From positions 2,127,736,024 to 2,127,800,023 of the forward strand of contig OY728122.1 of the NCBI GenBank assembly GCA_963277665.1: DNA of 64,000 nt, in the 5' to 3' direction. Positions 1-11,078 of this stretch are shown in pieces (the stretch's first letter is position 1; the number at the start of each line of letters is the position of its first letter). Under the pieces are notes generated by a model. That model was not told the DNA's origin and did no database searches. It worked only from the letters and a program-made list of their open reading frames with translations. Both the position numbers and the translations under genes were made by a program. The DNA comes from Viscum album (lineage: Eukaryota > Streptophyta > Magnoliopsida > Santalales > Viscaceae).

Positions 1-231
1 GGTATCTTGACTGGTGGTTGTTCGGACCCCGTTTCTTTTGGTGGGTTTTGAATTCTTGAAGAAGATAATGTTTTGAGAGGTATCTGATATAATGGTGGGG
101 ACCTATCCCGTCCATTACTTTGTGAAAATGTGGTGTTGGAGGTGTTCCGGGAGGTCAAGGTGACTTATCCCAACACTTTTCCAAATTTCCAGTTCTGTGA
201 ACAGTGTATCCAGTTTTAAGAACAGTAACTA
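1..231. other. GC-richer non-coding flank of the minisatellite
   Basis: No open frame or family motif was recognised. Base composition is visibly more balanced than in the AT-rich DNA after about 3.8 kb. The last ~40 bases (ACAGTG, AACAGTAACT) look like degenerate versions of the minisatellite units that follow, so the array may fade in here. It is probably transposon-derived, but this is inference. Confidence 0.4.
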
Positions 232-736
232 TAGGTGTACAGTAACGGTAGGTGTACAGTGTTTCACATATCGGTTTCATAGATCAGTTTCACAGATCGT
301 TAGGTGTACAGTAACGGTAGGTGTACAGTAATGGTAGGTGTACAATGTTTCACAGATCGGTTTCACAGATCGGTTTCACAGATCAGTTTCAAAGATCAGT
401 AGGGGTACAGTAACGGTAGGTGTACGGTAAGGGTAGATGTATAGTGTTTCATAGATCGGTTTCACATATCGGTTACACAGATAGGTAGGTGTACAGTAAT
501 GGTAGGTGTACAGTAACGGAAGGTGTACAGTCTTTCACATATTGGTCTCACAGATCAGTTTTTTACAGATCGGTTTCACAGATCGGTAGGTGTACTATAA
601 CGGTAGGTGTATAATAACGGTAGGTGTACAGTGTTTCACAGATCAGTTTCACAGATCGGTTTCACAGATTGGTAGGTGTACAATAACGGTAGGTGTACAA
701 TAACGGTAGGTGTACAATAACGGTAGGTGAACAGTG
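232..736. repeat. Composite minisatellite of alternating 17-bp and 13-bp units
   Basis: Two unit types alternate in blocks. Type A is 17 bp (TAGGTGTACAGTAACGG); the last A unit of every block is shortened to 13 bp (TAGGTGTACAGTG). Type B is 13 bp (TTTCACAGATCGG). A blocks start at 232, 301, 400, 486, 587 and 673, so the higher-order period varies between 69 and 101 bp. Full A units per block number 1, 2, 2, 2, 2, 3, and B units 3, 4, 3, 4, 3. One B unit at 559-573 is 15 bp. Arrays like this are known from the 3' untranslated regions and LTRs of plant Ty3/Gypsy elements; that this one belongs to such an element is inference. Confidence 0.95.
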
Positions 737-3700
737 TTTTCAGCTTCCTACAGTTTTTCCCCTTTTGACATTTCCTTTAACGTAAAATACATTTAATGCC
801 TTATTTTAAGGACTCTTAAGGCCGATTAAAAGGACATAAATCCTTTATTAATTATTCCTATGGCTTGGGATGTTTTTAATTGGTCAAACTGCGTGGGTTA
901 ATGTGATCCAATTTTAATGGGGAATTAAGTGTATCTTAAACTGTCACCACATTAAATCTTCAAAAGGGACAAGATATCATCCTCCCTTGTTATTCCTCTT
1001 TGTTCTCTACTATGAGACACTAGAACCTTTCAATCCTTCCTGTAGGAGTTTCACAATTAAAATTTACCACTCGGATTGGTTCCACTCTATTTTGATGCAA
1101 CCATGCTGTATCGACCAATCTCCACTATAAGGTATGTTTTATCATCATTCCTTCAGAGATCATCTTCTCTTGTTTCTCATTTCCATATTAGCATGTAATC
1201 TCCATGCTTCTAATGGGTTTTTCTTGGGGTTTGGTTTGTGCGGGCGTACCGTGGCATCCTCAGGTGGATACAGTTGTTGCGAGATGAGGATCGTGACCCA
1301 TTGTGTGGATAAAGAACGCAAGGAACTGTTTGAGGTAGGGGATTCGTTGCTTCTCTTTTCTTTTATGTGCAAATATATTGTTAGCATGTTTAATCCCACT
1401 GGATGACAATGGAATTGACATAATAAAGATTTTAACCGGATAAATAAATTGATATCGATCGTATGTTATTGCTTCATGTTTTTCTATATAGTGTTATATC
1501 TATGCTTGATTTGATTAGCTATTCGTTCTTGATGGAAATCGGTAAAGAACGTAAATTGGGATTAATTGATAATTGTTTTCTAAATATAAAGAGTCATGTA
1601 AAAAAATCTGGTTCTAGTTGTAATTTTATGTTAATAAAATTAGTGTAGTAAGAATGTTTATTTATTTGTGATAGCTTACTCATTAGGTTTCCCGAATTTG
1701 GAACCTATGTTTAATAAATCTATAAATTCAATATGGATTGAAGAATTACTTGTTTGATAATTTCTAAAAGGGTTCTGAGTTACCATATTTATTGTTAAAG
1801 GGACAAGATCCCATTGATGTGATGTTTGTTTTCCTACTTCTTGTGATGTGATGTGAGCCTTGATGGTTGTTGTTATATGTGGAGGCATGGAGACTTTTAG
1901 TGGTGGCAGCAGATGACGCCTAGTGTGGCGAGATGCATCGGTTTAGGCAGGTGGGTGTCGGGGAGGACACCATGGATGATGGAATGGGATGGATGTGTTG
2001 TTGGATGCTTGCTGATTCTTTGGTTGATTATCTGATTTAATTTTCCCCACTGTTCAAGGCATCTGGTCTTACTTACTCTTCTCTTGAGAGAGGTGAAGGC
2101 GCACGGGGTATGCCACGTGCTTTCCGTGTTTAGCTTCTCAAGGGAGGATGAGTTTATGCTCTTTCTATAGGCAGCAATGAATCGATGGGTAGTACATCTA
2201 CACACCGTGTTGATCCCCTTATGTTAGTAGCATAGGATGCTTTTCTAGAATTCCTGGGAATATGGGAAAGTAATTCTGTAATGAATGTTTGAATAAATAG
2301 TGTTAAATCATGGGGTTGGAGTTTCTAGAACATAATTATGAAGTTATAATCTTTAAAGGGACAATTGAATTTGGGTGTGTTTCTAATGAAACATAATGTG
2401 GAATTGTTCATGGTTAATGTTTAATGAATTAATTAAAATAAAGTGGAATTGATAAAAAGGTAATAAAGTAATCTAATAAAGTTATATAAATGGTTGTGTG
2501 ATTATAGGATACCTAGTATTAGAAGTAGCAGCCCGGAGTCTGAGAGACGTTATCTGCAGTTGTGTCTATGATTCGGTTAATCCCATAGTGTGGTTGTGAT
2601 ATATAGTATATTCTGTACTTTTTATGTTTCTATATGCTACTCCACCCTGTTAGTAAGGGCAACTGACACCCTGGGGATTCTGAGCCCTGGGGGGTGTTTT
2701 CCCCAACATTCGAGTGGGAGGATGAATGGATGACTACCACCTTTGGCCCCGCTTTCATCTCTTGGTAGTTTCTTGTGTTGATAGGCACATTGGTTAGTTT
2801 TCCTTGTATATGTGTGTAGAAGGATATAATGGCTTGTGGTTATTCACACACATATATTCTGGATATAGTACCCAATGGACTACTATAGGTGTAACGTGTA
2901 TAGGCTGTGATGGCTTGAGGATCCTTACTCGGTGTATGGGCTATAATGGCTTGAGGTATAATACCCGACGTATGATACACATTATGCGAGCTATGGTGGA
3001 TCCCGGAAACTACCTGGTTACATTTGGTTGTGAGGATGGTGTGGTGCTTTGCCCAGGGGTCTGCAGGTAAGCCTTTTTGGAGAGAGATGCTTAGGACGTG
3101 CGACTTTAGGGTAAAGTGGAAAACCAGTGGGGAAGTAGTAGCGGGGTACCCTTGGTATTATTTAATATATGTTATATTGTTTTATACGTTACTTGGTGAG
3201 AGTATCCATGGTGATGTTGGGAACTTAGTGTACCTTTTTAGGTGATGAGTTAGTTTCACTTGTTGTTCACTGTGATTTAGCATGCTTTCTTTACGTATGT
3301 ATGAGAGGATTTGGGGATGATCCTACTGAGTATGCTGTTATAATCACCCTATATATATATAAACTGTTTTTCCGGTCACTAGGAGAAGGTTGGAGATCAG
3401 GCTGGTTACTACTAGCTTGTGGTTGCAGGAGCTATTCGGGCTTGTGGATGCTGCTGTTTTTACATTCTGTTGGGTACTTGCAGTTTTTCCCTTCCAGTTG
3501 TAGTATTTTTTGCATGAAATTTCAAATATTCACATGGGTTTATTTTATATTATAGTTCTGAGTTGGATTTTATTGGTGTCTATCTTATCTCTCTCTTCTG
3601 CATGTGTTCTCTTAGAGGGTAATGCCTCCCATTTGCGTGTTTACTATATCCTTGGTGCCAGTCACCAACCCGGGGCCTACAGGAGGCGGGACTCGGGGGT

Positions 3701-3782
3701 CATTATCACCCTTCTCACATTGCTGGCCTAGGATGGGTACACTTTGTGTGGAGGGGGTCATGATATCGATCATTCCTTCATA
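737..3782. other. GC-richer non-coding region, probably retroelement LTR or UTR
   Basis: About 3 kb without a convincing coding frame. The frames present (longest about 100 codons, both strands, overlapping) match no family and read as low-complexity translation. A purine tract lies on the minus strand at about 753-768 (AAAAGGGGAAAAAC, followed by TG), which resembles a polypurine tract next to an LTR start. GC content and CpG frequency are visibly higher than in the neighbouring element and fall abruptly near 3.78 kb. The best guess is a large LTR or untranslated part of a younger element; no LTR partner is in the window. Confidence 0.35.
2829..2956 (+). repeat. Three short repeats of a TAATGGCTTGAGG motif
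   Basis: The core GGCTTG(T/A)GG preceded by T(A/G)ATG occurs at about 2831, 2912 and 2948, with each copy followed by a short variable stretch. Spacing is irregular (81 and 36 bp), so this is a dispersed motif cluster rather than a clean tandem array. Confidence 0.6.
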
Positions 3783-6020
3783 CATGACACTACACTATGT
3801 AATCTTAGGACACACATATGAAATGGGATAGAAATAAAGTTATATAAGGACATAAATGAGTAATAACATGATAAATAAAACACATGTCAAAATATATCCA
3901 CAAAAATCGAGAATGAAAGGTTGATTAATAAAAAGTCATGATATAGAATAATAATAAAAACATGGGAAATATTGAAACAACTAAAACAACAACATCATAA
4001 ACATAGGTTAAGGATAAATCCTCCAAGATATCATGGTAAAAAATGCCCCATAATTGAATTAAGTAAAATCCCTCTCCCAAAGTGTTGTATCATGATACAA
4101 ACCATTTCCCAAAGAAATGGGTATTATATAATTTTTGGTGCACACCTCACATTCATTTTATTGTCACGATTATGTGTGCGACATAGTTCAATCAACATGG
4201 AATAATTCATCATCATAATTTATTACATGATCTAGCAGTGTGGAATAAATATATGTATATACCCAATAAAATATGTCTTATTGTACAAAGGTGAATACCC
4301 ATAATAGAAAATGCGATTCATATTTAGTACACAATTGTTTTTGTATGGAAAATAAAATTTCAATTTATGCAGCATAACGACATCACATAAATATTTCAAA
4401 AATAGTTTAATGCAAGGGAAAGGGGTTTATAATGATTTATATATGAAATGGAATGTATCATTAACATGGAATGTAATTTTTCAGCTATATTAATTGAAAA
4501 AATAATGAATAACATAACGAAGAAATCTGATGAAAGAGGAGAAAGGAAATAAAATTTATTGAATATTTAACTCCAATTCCTTGGGATGGGCTCCATGAAA
4601 TATTAATGAGAATTGGGATTACTGTAGGGTGTGAAGGGAAGAGTTTGGAATATATCCATGTATTTTTACTGATGAAAATTGGATATTAGTGGGGTTTATA
4701 TAGGAAAAGAGGGAGATTTCTTTATTATTTTGGATTTCAACTCTAATAATAGAATAGCCAAAACCACAATACATCTCATGGTTTTTCCCATGGTATATAT
4801 AAAATGGTATTTTATTATTATATTTTTATGGAAAATGGTAGAATGTATTAATATATATCCATTTATGATGTGGAGGTGAGTCGAACTCTTAAAGAAATGA
4901 TTTTTAAATAATAAAATATATTATAACTCTTGGAGGATTCATAATGGATTTAAAAAATAAACAAAATAAACATAAAAACATATTATTTTAATTGGAAAAC
5001 ATATATCTTCTCTTTGATCATATTTATATTACTTATTACATCACTATTGGGAAATGTGATTCCATAAAACAAAAAGTATATTTATACAGTATTTAAATTT
5101 TACTTAAAAGCATCTATCTGAAAAAATTATAATGAATTCACCATTTGATAATTTCGACATCTTGATTCCAGATATGATATTCATTTTGTCTAATTAATTT
5201 TATAATCATGTGAGTTTTCTCATTTCAAATAAATATGATTTTTATTGAAAATGACGAGTTTTTATATTAACATTTTTTTGAACCCATATAAAAAATTACG
5301 TCTGAAATATAATAATTATATAAACATTTTATTAGATTTAAATTATTTAATAATAATATTTTATTAATATGTTATTTATTTCAAAAATCCATTAAATAAT
5401 AAATTCATTAATTGAATTTTAATATTAACAAAAAGTATAGTTTTTCATTAAAAAATTCAATGTAACAATTATAGGATAAAATATAGTCAATATTATATAC
5501 AAAATAATGGACATATTACTATTTCTTGGGTATTCATACATATATCTTTAATTCTCATGTATACAATCTAAGAGTGAGCTGTACAATGGTGGGGCATTCA
5601 TTGGGTCATTCGGTGAACAGGGATTGGGCCAAGATCTCAATGATTTCGATCTTCTCCTATAAATGGTTTCATTCATTCTTAAGTTGTTGGATCACATCTT
5701 GCAGTTGGTCATGGGAAAGATGTAGAAATGTTATCTCAATTTTATGCTATGATAAATGTTATTCTTAAGAGACGAACGCACAGGTTGGGGACACCACTTC
5801 CTTCGTCTATTTCAAAAGGTTTTTTTTTCAAAACCATTTATTTGTATTAGTCCTTTTATCACTATTAAATGAATATATAATCAATGATAAATATACTATA
5901 TTGTCATCAAAATATAATATGACATGAAAAAATAAAATATATGTATTTGTTTTATATAACCGAATACATTAAAATAAATCAAAAAGGGGAATTTTATTCA
6001 TTATAGATCTGGTAATTACA
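3783..6020 (-). repeat. Element 1, 3' LTR
   Basis: Aligns with 11079-13500. Shared landmarks include CATGGGAAAT (3961 and about 11440), GTATCATGATA (about 4086 and 11565) and TTTATTACATGATC (about 4218 and 11696). In element orientation it begins TGTAATTACC just after the polypurine tract. The low-coordinate edge (about 3783) is set by matching TACATGACAC to the sequence beside the PBS in the other LTR and is approximate. Confidence 0.82.
4695..4704 (-). promoter_or_regulatory. TATA box of element 1 LTR
   Basis: CCTATATAAA on the minus strand inside the LTR. The same place in the partner LTR (about 12190) has decayed. Transcription would start about 30 bp lower in coordinate. Predicted from sequence only. 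Confidence 0.45.
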
Positions 6021-6043
6021 ATATTCCCCCTTTTAGAACTTTC
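6021..6043 (-). other. Polypurine tract of element 1
   Basis: On the minus strand GAAAGTTCTAAAAGGGGGAA plus a few bases abuts the TGTAATTACC start of the 3' LTR. This is the expected primer site for plus-strand DNA synthesis and fixes both the element's orientation and the LTR edge. Confidence 0.82.
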
Positions 6044-6270
6044 ATCATTATAATTTCTTTTGACCACAGTAAAACGGAAGATGGTAAGTCTGCTTTATCA
6101 CCTCCATTGGTTCCTTTGTTTCTTATTCAAACATTTGTTTTCTCGAAAACACTATGATTGGAGAATTGACTTATTTTATAGAAAATTTTCACTATGATCT
6201 ATGATATTCAATTGCTACTGTTCAATAGAATTATCATTCTCGAATGGTACAAAATTTTGATTGAGTATTT

Positions 6271-7310
6271 TTGAATCCTCTCTTATATAATTTCTCAAGA
6301 CGGATACATGGAATACATTATGCACAATAATTTTTTTTGTGGGAGTACTAGTCAATAAGACATTGCTCTGATGCAATCAAGGAACACAAAATGGTGGATA
6401 TACATTTGATTAAAATTTCCATTATTCAAAAATCTCATCACTTTCTTCCATAGAGATATGAGAATTAATACCATGTCTCTAACATCAAACTATAGGTCTC
6501 ATCGATTATTGTCAACATAAATATTCAATGGACACTGAAAAGCCTTGATGTTCTACTGAATGGTCTTAAATATCTCTATTAATTTCTAAACAATTTCAGC
6601 ACATAGATGTTTTTGTTTCCCAACCTAATCACAAAATTTATTTTTTTACACTTCTTCTCATAAAGGGCATTATGCGGAGCCATTTCGTTGCTCAAGTTGA
6701 AAATTTTGTTGTATGAGAACTTTTCTATGGGAATATTTTGGTACCATCATACCTTGATGCCAATAAAGAATGATATCAAATATTCCTCAAGTGTTTAGAT
6801 GGTCCACTATGACTGGACCTCAGTTTTTATAGGTGAAAATCCACATTGATGTAAAAAATTGTGTTTAGAGAAAGTAAGAGACATTTCTAGATCATAATGA
6901 TGAATCAAAGATCTCAATATGACAAAATAAATTGTGGTACTCCATGAATCCTCACCAAAACATAAATGTATATCCATGAAAGTTTATTTAGTGAGAAATC
7001 ATCTTGTATTGTTAGGAAGTGGGCCATCTTTATAAAAAGATCTCTAACAAACCTAATATGATTGTTTCCTTTGGATATCTTCAGATGTCCTGTGAGATAA
7101 TCTATGGTAATTTTCTCTCATTTTAATGCTGGTACGGGTAATTGTGGAATCATACCAATAGAAACATTCTATTCATCCATCACGTGCTGACATACTATGA
7201 AAATTGAAGTATATTCAGTGATCTCCTTTTTCATGTTGTCAAGCCAGTAGTTCTCTCAGATATATCGGTACATCTGTGTATTTCCATGGTGGATGGAGAA
7301 TGAAAATCAA
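6271..7310 (-). pseudogene. Decayed integrase, element 1
   Basis: Read on the minus strand across several frames. The N-terminal zinc-binding part lies near 7250-7310 (HPPWKYTDVPIYL, resembling the HPG-TKMY-DL segment). The catalytic core shows KGNNHIRFVRDLFIKMAHFL near 7060 and HGVPQFIL near 6945, matching the D-RLTK-AHFL and HGVP-SIVSD segments. Further on come MAPHNALYEKKC, then FDVRDMVLILIS of the C-terminal domain, and NVFHVSVLRNYIREDS at 6271-6325, the conserved end of plant chromovirus integrases. Several stops interrupt every frame. Integrase joins element DNA to the host chromosome; this copy cannot be functional. Confidence 0.88.
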
Positions 7311-7529
7311 TGTTAATCATCCAATTGTTCCATAATTAACACAATATTTGATGGAATACATTTACCTAACCTAAATCTCATGATTCCATATTCATTTAAA
7401 TTGAACTCTAAGGATTTCAATTTCCATATTGTTTACTCTCTCAGAAAAATTCTCGCATCAACTTTGTGATAATAATTTAACTTTAAAAAAATATGTTTGA
7501 GCAAGCATTTTTAAAATGATTGATTAGGT

Positions 7530-7975
7530 TCATTTGTATAAGATTCTGATGTCTATCCTCTTAAAATCTACGATGATTCTATATTTCTCAAATCTAATCA
7601 ATGGTTGAATTTTAGGGTCCATTCTACATAAGTAATCCTCTACATTATATTCATTACCTAGAGAGTAGTGGATTGAGATTTCATAATACATGATAAGATT
7701 TATCTGTCTTTTCAATATCATAGAAATAACTTTCTATGTGATTATATATTTTACGATATTTTGATTAGTTTATATATCTCACACTTCTACCCATTAAACA
7801 AATCCCTCTATATTTTCAATTAATATATCACAGCATCCAACTATATATCATCCTTGGAACTATATTTTTGAAGAAATTTCAATAGTATTGAGCCATAGGT
7901 AAATAATTTTCCATATTGAATCAAGACACATCCCAATCCATTATTTTATGAATCACATAGAATTACAAAAACATC
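7530..7975 (-). pseudogene. Decayed RNase H, element 1
   Basis: The start near 7975 reads FVILCDS then NNGLGCVLIQYGKLFTYGS, matching the first catalytic Asp region (Y-DAS--GLGCVL-Q-GKVIAY-S) of Ty3/Gypsy RNase H; a stop falls just after CDS. The C-terminal end survives as a 63-codon open frame at 7530-7721, containing YEISIHYSLGNEYNVEDYLC, which corresponds to the conserved Y-I-Y-PGK-N-VADALSR segment linking RNase H to integrase. RNase H removes genomic RNA during reverse transcription. Non-functional here. Confidence 0.87.
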
Positions 7976-8099
7976 CCCACTATTTAGAAGTGTGATCACA
8001 AGGGTAGTGATAAGCCTTTCTTTCATATCCATAATTCTTTAATCACATCGATCATTCCACAAAAACATAACTCCCTTCATTTTTATCTTAATAAAAGGG

Positions 8100-8952
8100 T
8101 ATGACCATCACGATAAAATTATCACAAACCATCAATAACACCCAACTAACACAAGGAATATATAGATATTGGTCATGGATAATGGTCTTAGAAATCGTTG
8201 AATTTATTTTATCATTGAAGGATTAATAGATATCCCATTACTTGTCACTATATTCCCCATGAATGATATTTTCTTCCACCAGAACTCGGAATTTATATAT
8301 GTTTCATAGATCCAATAACATCACAAGGTATTTAGCATAGTGCTAATATTCTCATCATGTTCCTCCATGGTTTTGGATTATATTATAACATCATCTATAT
8401 AGTGTGCTAGAAATATTTCTAGTTAATTTATAAATAATATATTAATCGATTAAATGAATATTTATGGAGCATTAGTGATTCTGAATGGAATCACTATGAA
8501 CCCATAATGCCCATACCTTGTTTGAAAATTAGTCTTCTAGATATCTTCATTATTCACCATTACTTTATAATATCCCGACTGAGGGTCCAACAAGGAGAAT
8601 AATTATTCTCCAGGTATCTTATTTGACAAGTAATAAATCATTTTTAGAGGACACATTTTCATTATCGGGATATATCAGAGCTCATAATAATCAATGAAAA
8701 GGTGAATTTACCTATTATTCTTCTTAAGGGAGAGGATTCGTGCAACCTACGGTGAAGAACATTGACATATGAACCCTTTATATAAAATATAATATATTTG
8801 ATTCTTCAGATCCTCAATTTCTACAACGATCACTCTATACAGAGACTTGGATAATGGAAATTCCCTAGGTATATGCTTGATGGAAAACTAAACCTCTTGC
8901 TAGGAGAAAGACCATGAAATTCCTCAAAAAAAACATCAGTGTATTCTCTCAC
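8100..8952 (-). pseudogene. Decayed reverse transcriptase, element 1
   Basis: The N-terminal segment near 8950 reads VREYTDVFFEEFHGLSPSK, matching the V-EF-DVFPEELPGLPP linker before RT. The palm follows: LLDPQSGYYKVMV (near 8590), TRYGHYGFIVIPF (near 8500), then the catalytic YIDDVII at 8381-8401, then GISINPS (near 8215) and IYIFLVLVG-CY (near 8140), equal to the V-SFLGLAGYYRRF segment. Stops occur at several Trp, Gln or Lys positions, consistent with C-to-T or G-to-A decay. The catalytic Asp pair is retained but the frame is broken. Confidence 0.93.
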
Positions 8953-11058
8953 AATATGAATGTATTTGGGGATGGTTCTTTCCATATAATCATTAATTTT
9001 AGATATATATTATTGTAATTAGATAAATAAAATCCATTCTTGATATGATGGTTCTACTGAAGAAATATAATCCTCCTTGCTCTTTTATAGAATCGAGGGA
9101 TAATTCTCCATAAATATAGTGATTTCCTTCAAGTGGTAATTTATGTCATTTCAATATATAGAAATCCAATCCATTCATAATATTGCATAAAATTCCTCAA
9201 AAGTAAGTATGACATGGTTTGTTAGAAATTTCATGCAATAAATTATAATAGGGGGAGTTATATACATGGGAAGCAATAATTTCCCCAATTTCAATTTTAA
9301 TTAACATCTCCACTGCCATGATTTGTGGTGGGAAAAATATAGTTATACTAAAATTTTGTTATATTAAGGAATTAATAGAACAAGAAAATTATAGCACAAT
9401 CAATTTTATTGAATGAGTGAACATTTTTGTTATCACTGCATCATTTTTAGGATAGAACTCATTATTCGTCATTAAAATATCTCTCCCTTGCTACCTCAAT
9501 GGTTTTTTGGCATAGAAATCTCTTGGAATAGTGAACTGGTTCGTAAAGTGCCCGAGTTCCTTCTAGATGAAGGAGTGAAAAAAACATTGAGTCTTGACCA
9601 AAGCATTACATTCATATTTTAAATTGGTATGTTTCTCCTGACAGCGATCATTATCCATGCACCATTCTCTTTAAGACCAAAAATAATTTCCTTTTTCCCA
9701 TAAGGAAATTTCATTGGTGATTCTTTCTACACCTTTGATAAGTGGGATGATGACATCTCATAGCTATGTTGGATTAATCTATTGGAACAACAAAATTAAT
9801 ATCAAAATTATGCACTTTATCCCCATAATACCATTTGGATACTTCAATCTCTATTTTGACTCTGAGGGAACATCTTAAAATATCATCATAGATATCAATT
9901 TCTCAGATTACCATAGATATTTGTAGAATATGATATTACGCATCACAAAAGTTTTCAAACCTATATTTTGGGGTAACTATAATTCAAGAGGAATGTCACA
10001 AAAGACTTTTGATGTTTTCCTCATATGCCCAAATTGATTCTTCATATATTTCTTAAGTTCAAGTATGTCCCATTTCATATTAAAACAAGAAGTGTGGGGA
10101 AATGTTTATCAAGAAATATTCTATGGAATTTTTTACACTCAAATATTTTCACCTCTTAGTTTGGATTTCTATTCTTTCCCAATATCCACCAATGATTAGA
10201 TTCTCCCTCCATGTGATAATAATCATGGAGAACATTCTATTTTTCAGATCTTTCATTCATGGAAATGATATTCTCAATTGATTTAATCCATTGTTCCATG
10301 ATTAATGGATCATTTGGAACATTGAAATTAGGTGTCCATTGACACATGAATCTCTAAATTTCAGCTAGTTCTCCCATAGAAGGGTTATTGTTCCCCTCTC
10401 GAACTGGGTTTTAATTAAAAACTATATTTAACTGAAATATAATTATAAAAAGGTTTTAGATTCCCATGCACTTCATTTCGGAAATCTCATTGGGGATGTC
10501 ATCATATTACCCTTCACATTGGTTTTTAACTATATTCACTCTATTATCTTAAATTGTATAGAATAAATGGACAATTAGGGATGAGTATTTTAAAATAATG
10601 AACACATAATGGAGAATCCAATCAAATTAAATGGATAAGATATAAATTTCACTCTTTTCATTAACTAATTTTTTTATTGTCATCATGCTAAGTAATTTGT
10701 GAAACATTTTCAAACAAATATACTTATTATAATTTTTTATTTCCATAATTATTTTTTGTAACATGATTATAAATTTACCAAATAATATTTCCCGGGACTG
10801 TCGAACCATGTTCACAATAAGGTTCATTTTCATATACCATATTAGCCAGAGTTAGGGTTAGAATCTCTAATCAGAGTAGTTTCCCCTAGGTAATTCTATG
10901 TCCATACACTGTCAACTTATAGTATCCAAAAATTGATTTATTTTCTTTATAATCAACTTACTATATAATAATCAAATTTGGAGATGTCTTCTTATACATG
11001 GACTTATCCCTATGAATTTCTCTAATGTTTTTAAATCATAATCCAAGAAATAACTAAA
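8953..11058 (-). pseudogene. Gag and protease region of element 1, not resolvable
   Basis: By position this should hold gag and protease, between the PBS and RT. I could not find a convincing zinc knuckle or DTGA/DSGA protease motif by eye. A 68-codon minus-strand frame at 10627-10833 has no recognisable similarity. The region is very AT-rich with stops in all frames. Confidence 0.5.
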
Positions 11059-11076
11059 CCAATTCTATGATACCAA
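11059..11076 (-). other. Primer-binding site of element 1
   Basis: On the minus strand TTGGTATCATAG follows the LTR end directly. It differs by one base from TTGGTATCAGAG, the usual complement to the 3' end of plant initiator-Met tRNA. This is a typical primer for chromovirus-type Ty3/Gypsy elements. Confidence 0.8.
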
Positions 11077-11078
11077 CT

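Noticed and set aside
232..736. CRISPR-like array
   Set aside because: Repeats are contiguous minisatellite units without unique spacers, and the DNA is plant.
1134..1406. 90-codon plus frame and overlapping 79-codon minus frame near the left end
   Set aside because: The frames overlap on opposite strands, have no recognisable domain and no supporting context.
1897..2205. 102-codon minus-strand frame
   Set aside because: Composition and lack of any motif suggest a chance frame in GC-richer non-coding DNA.
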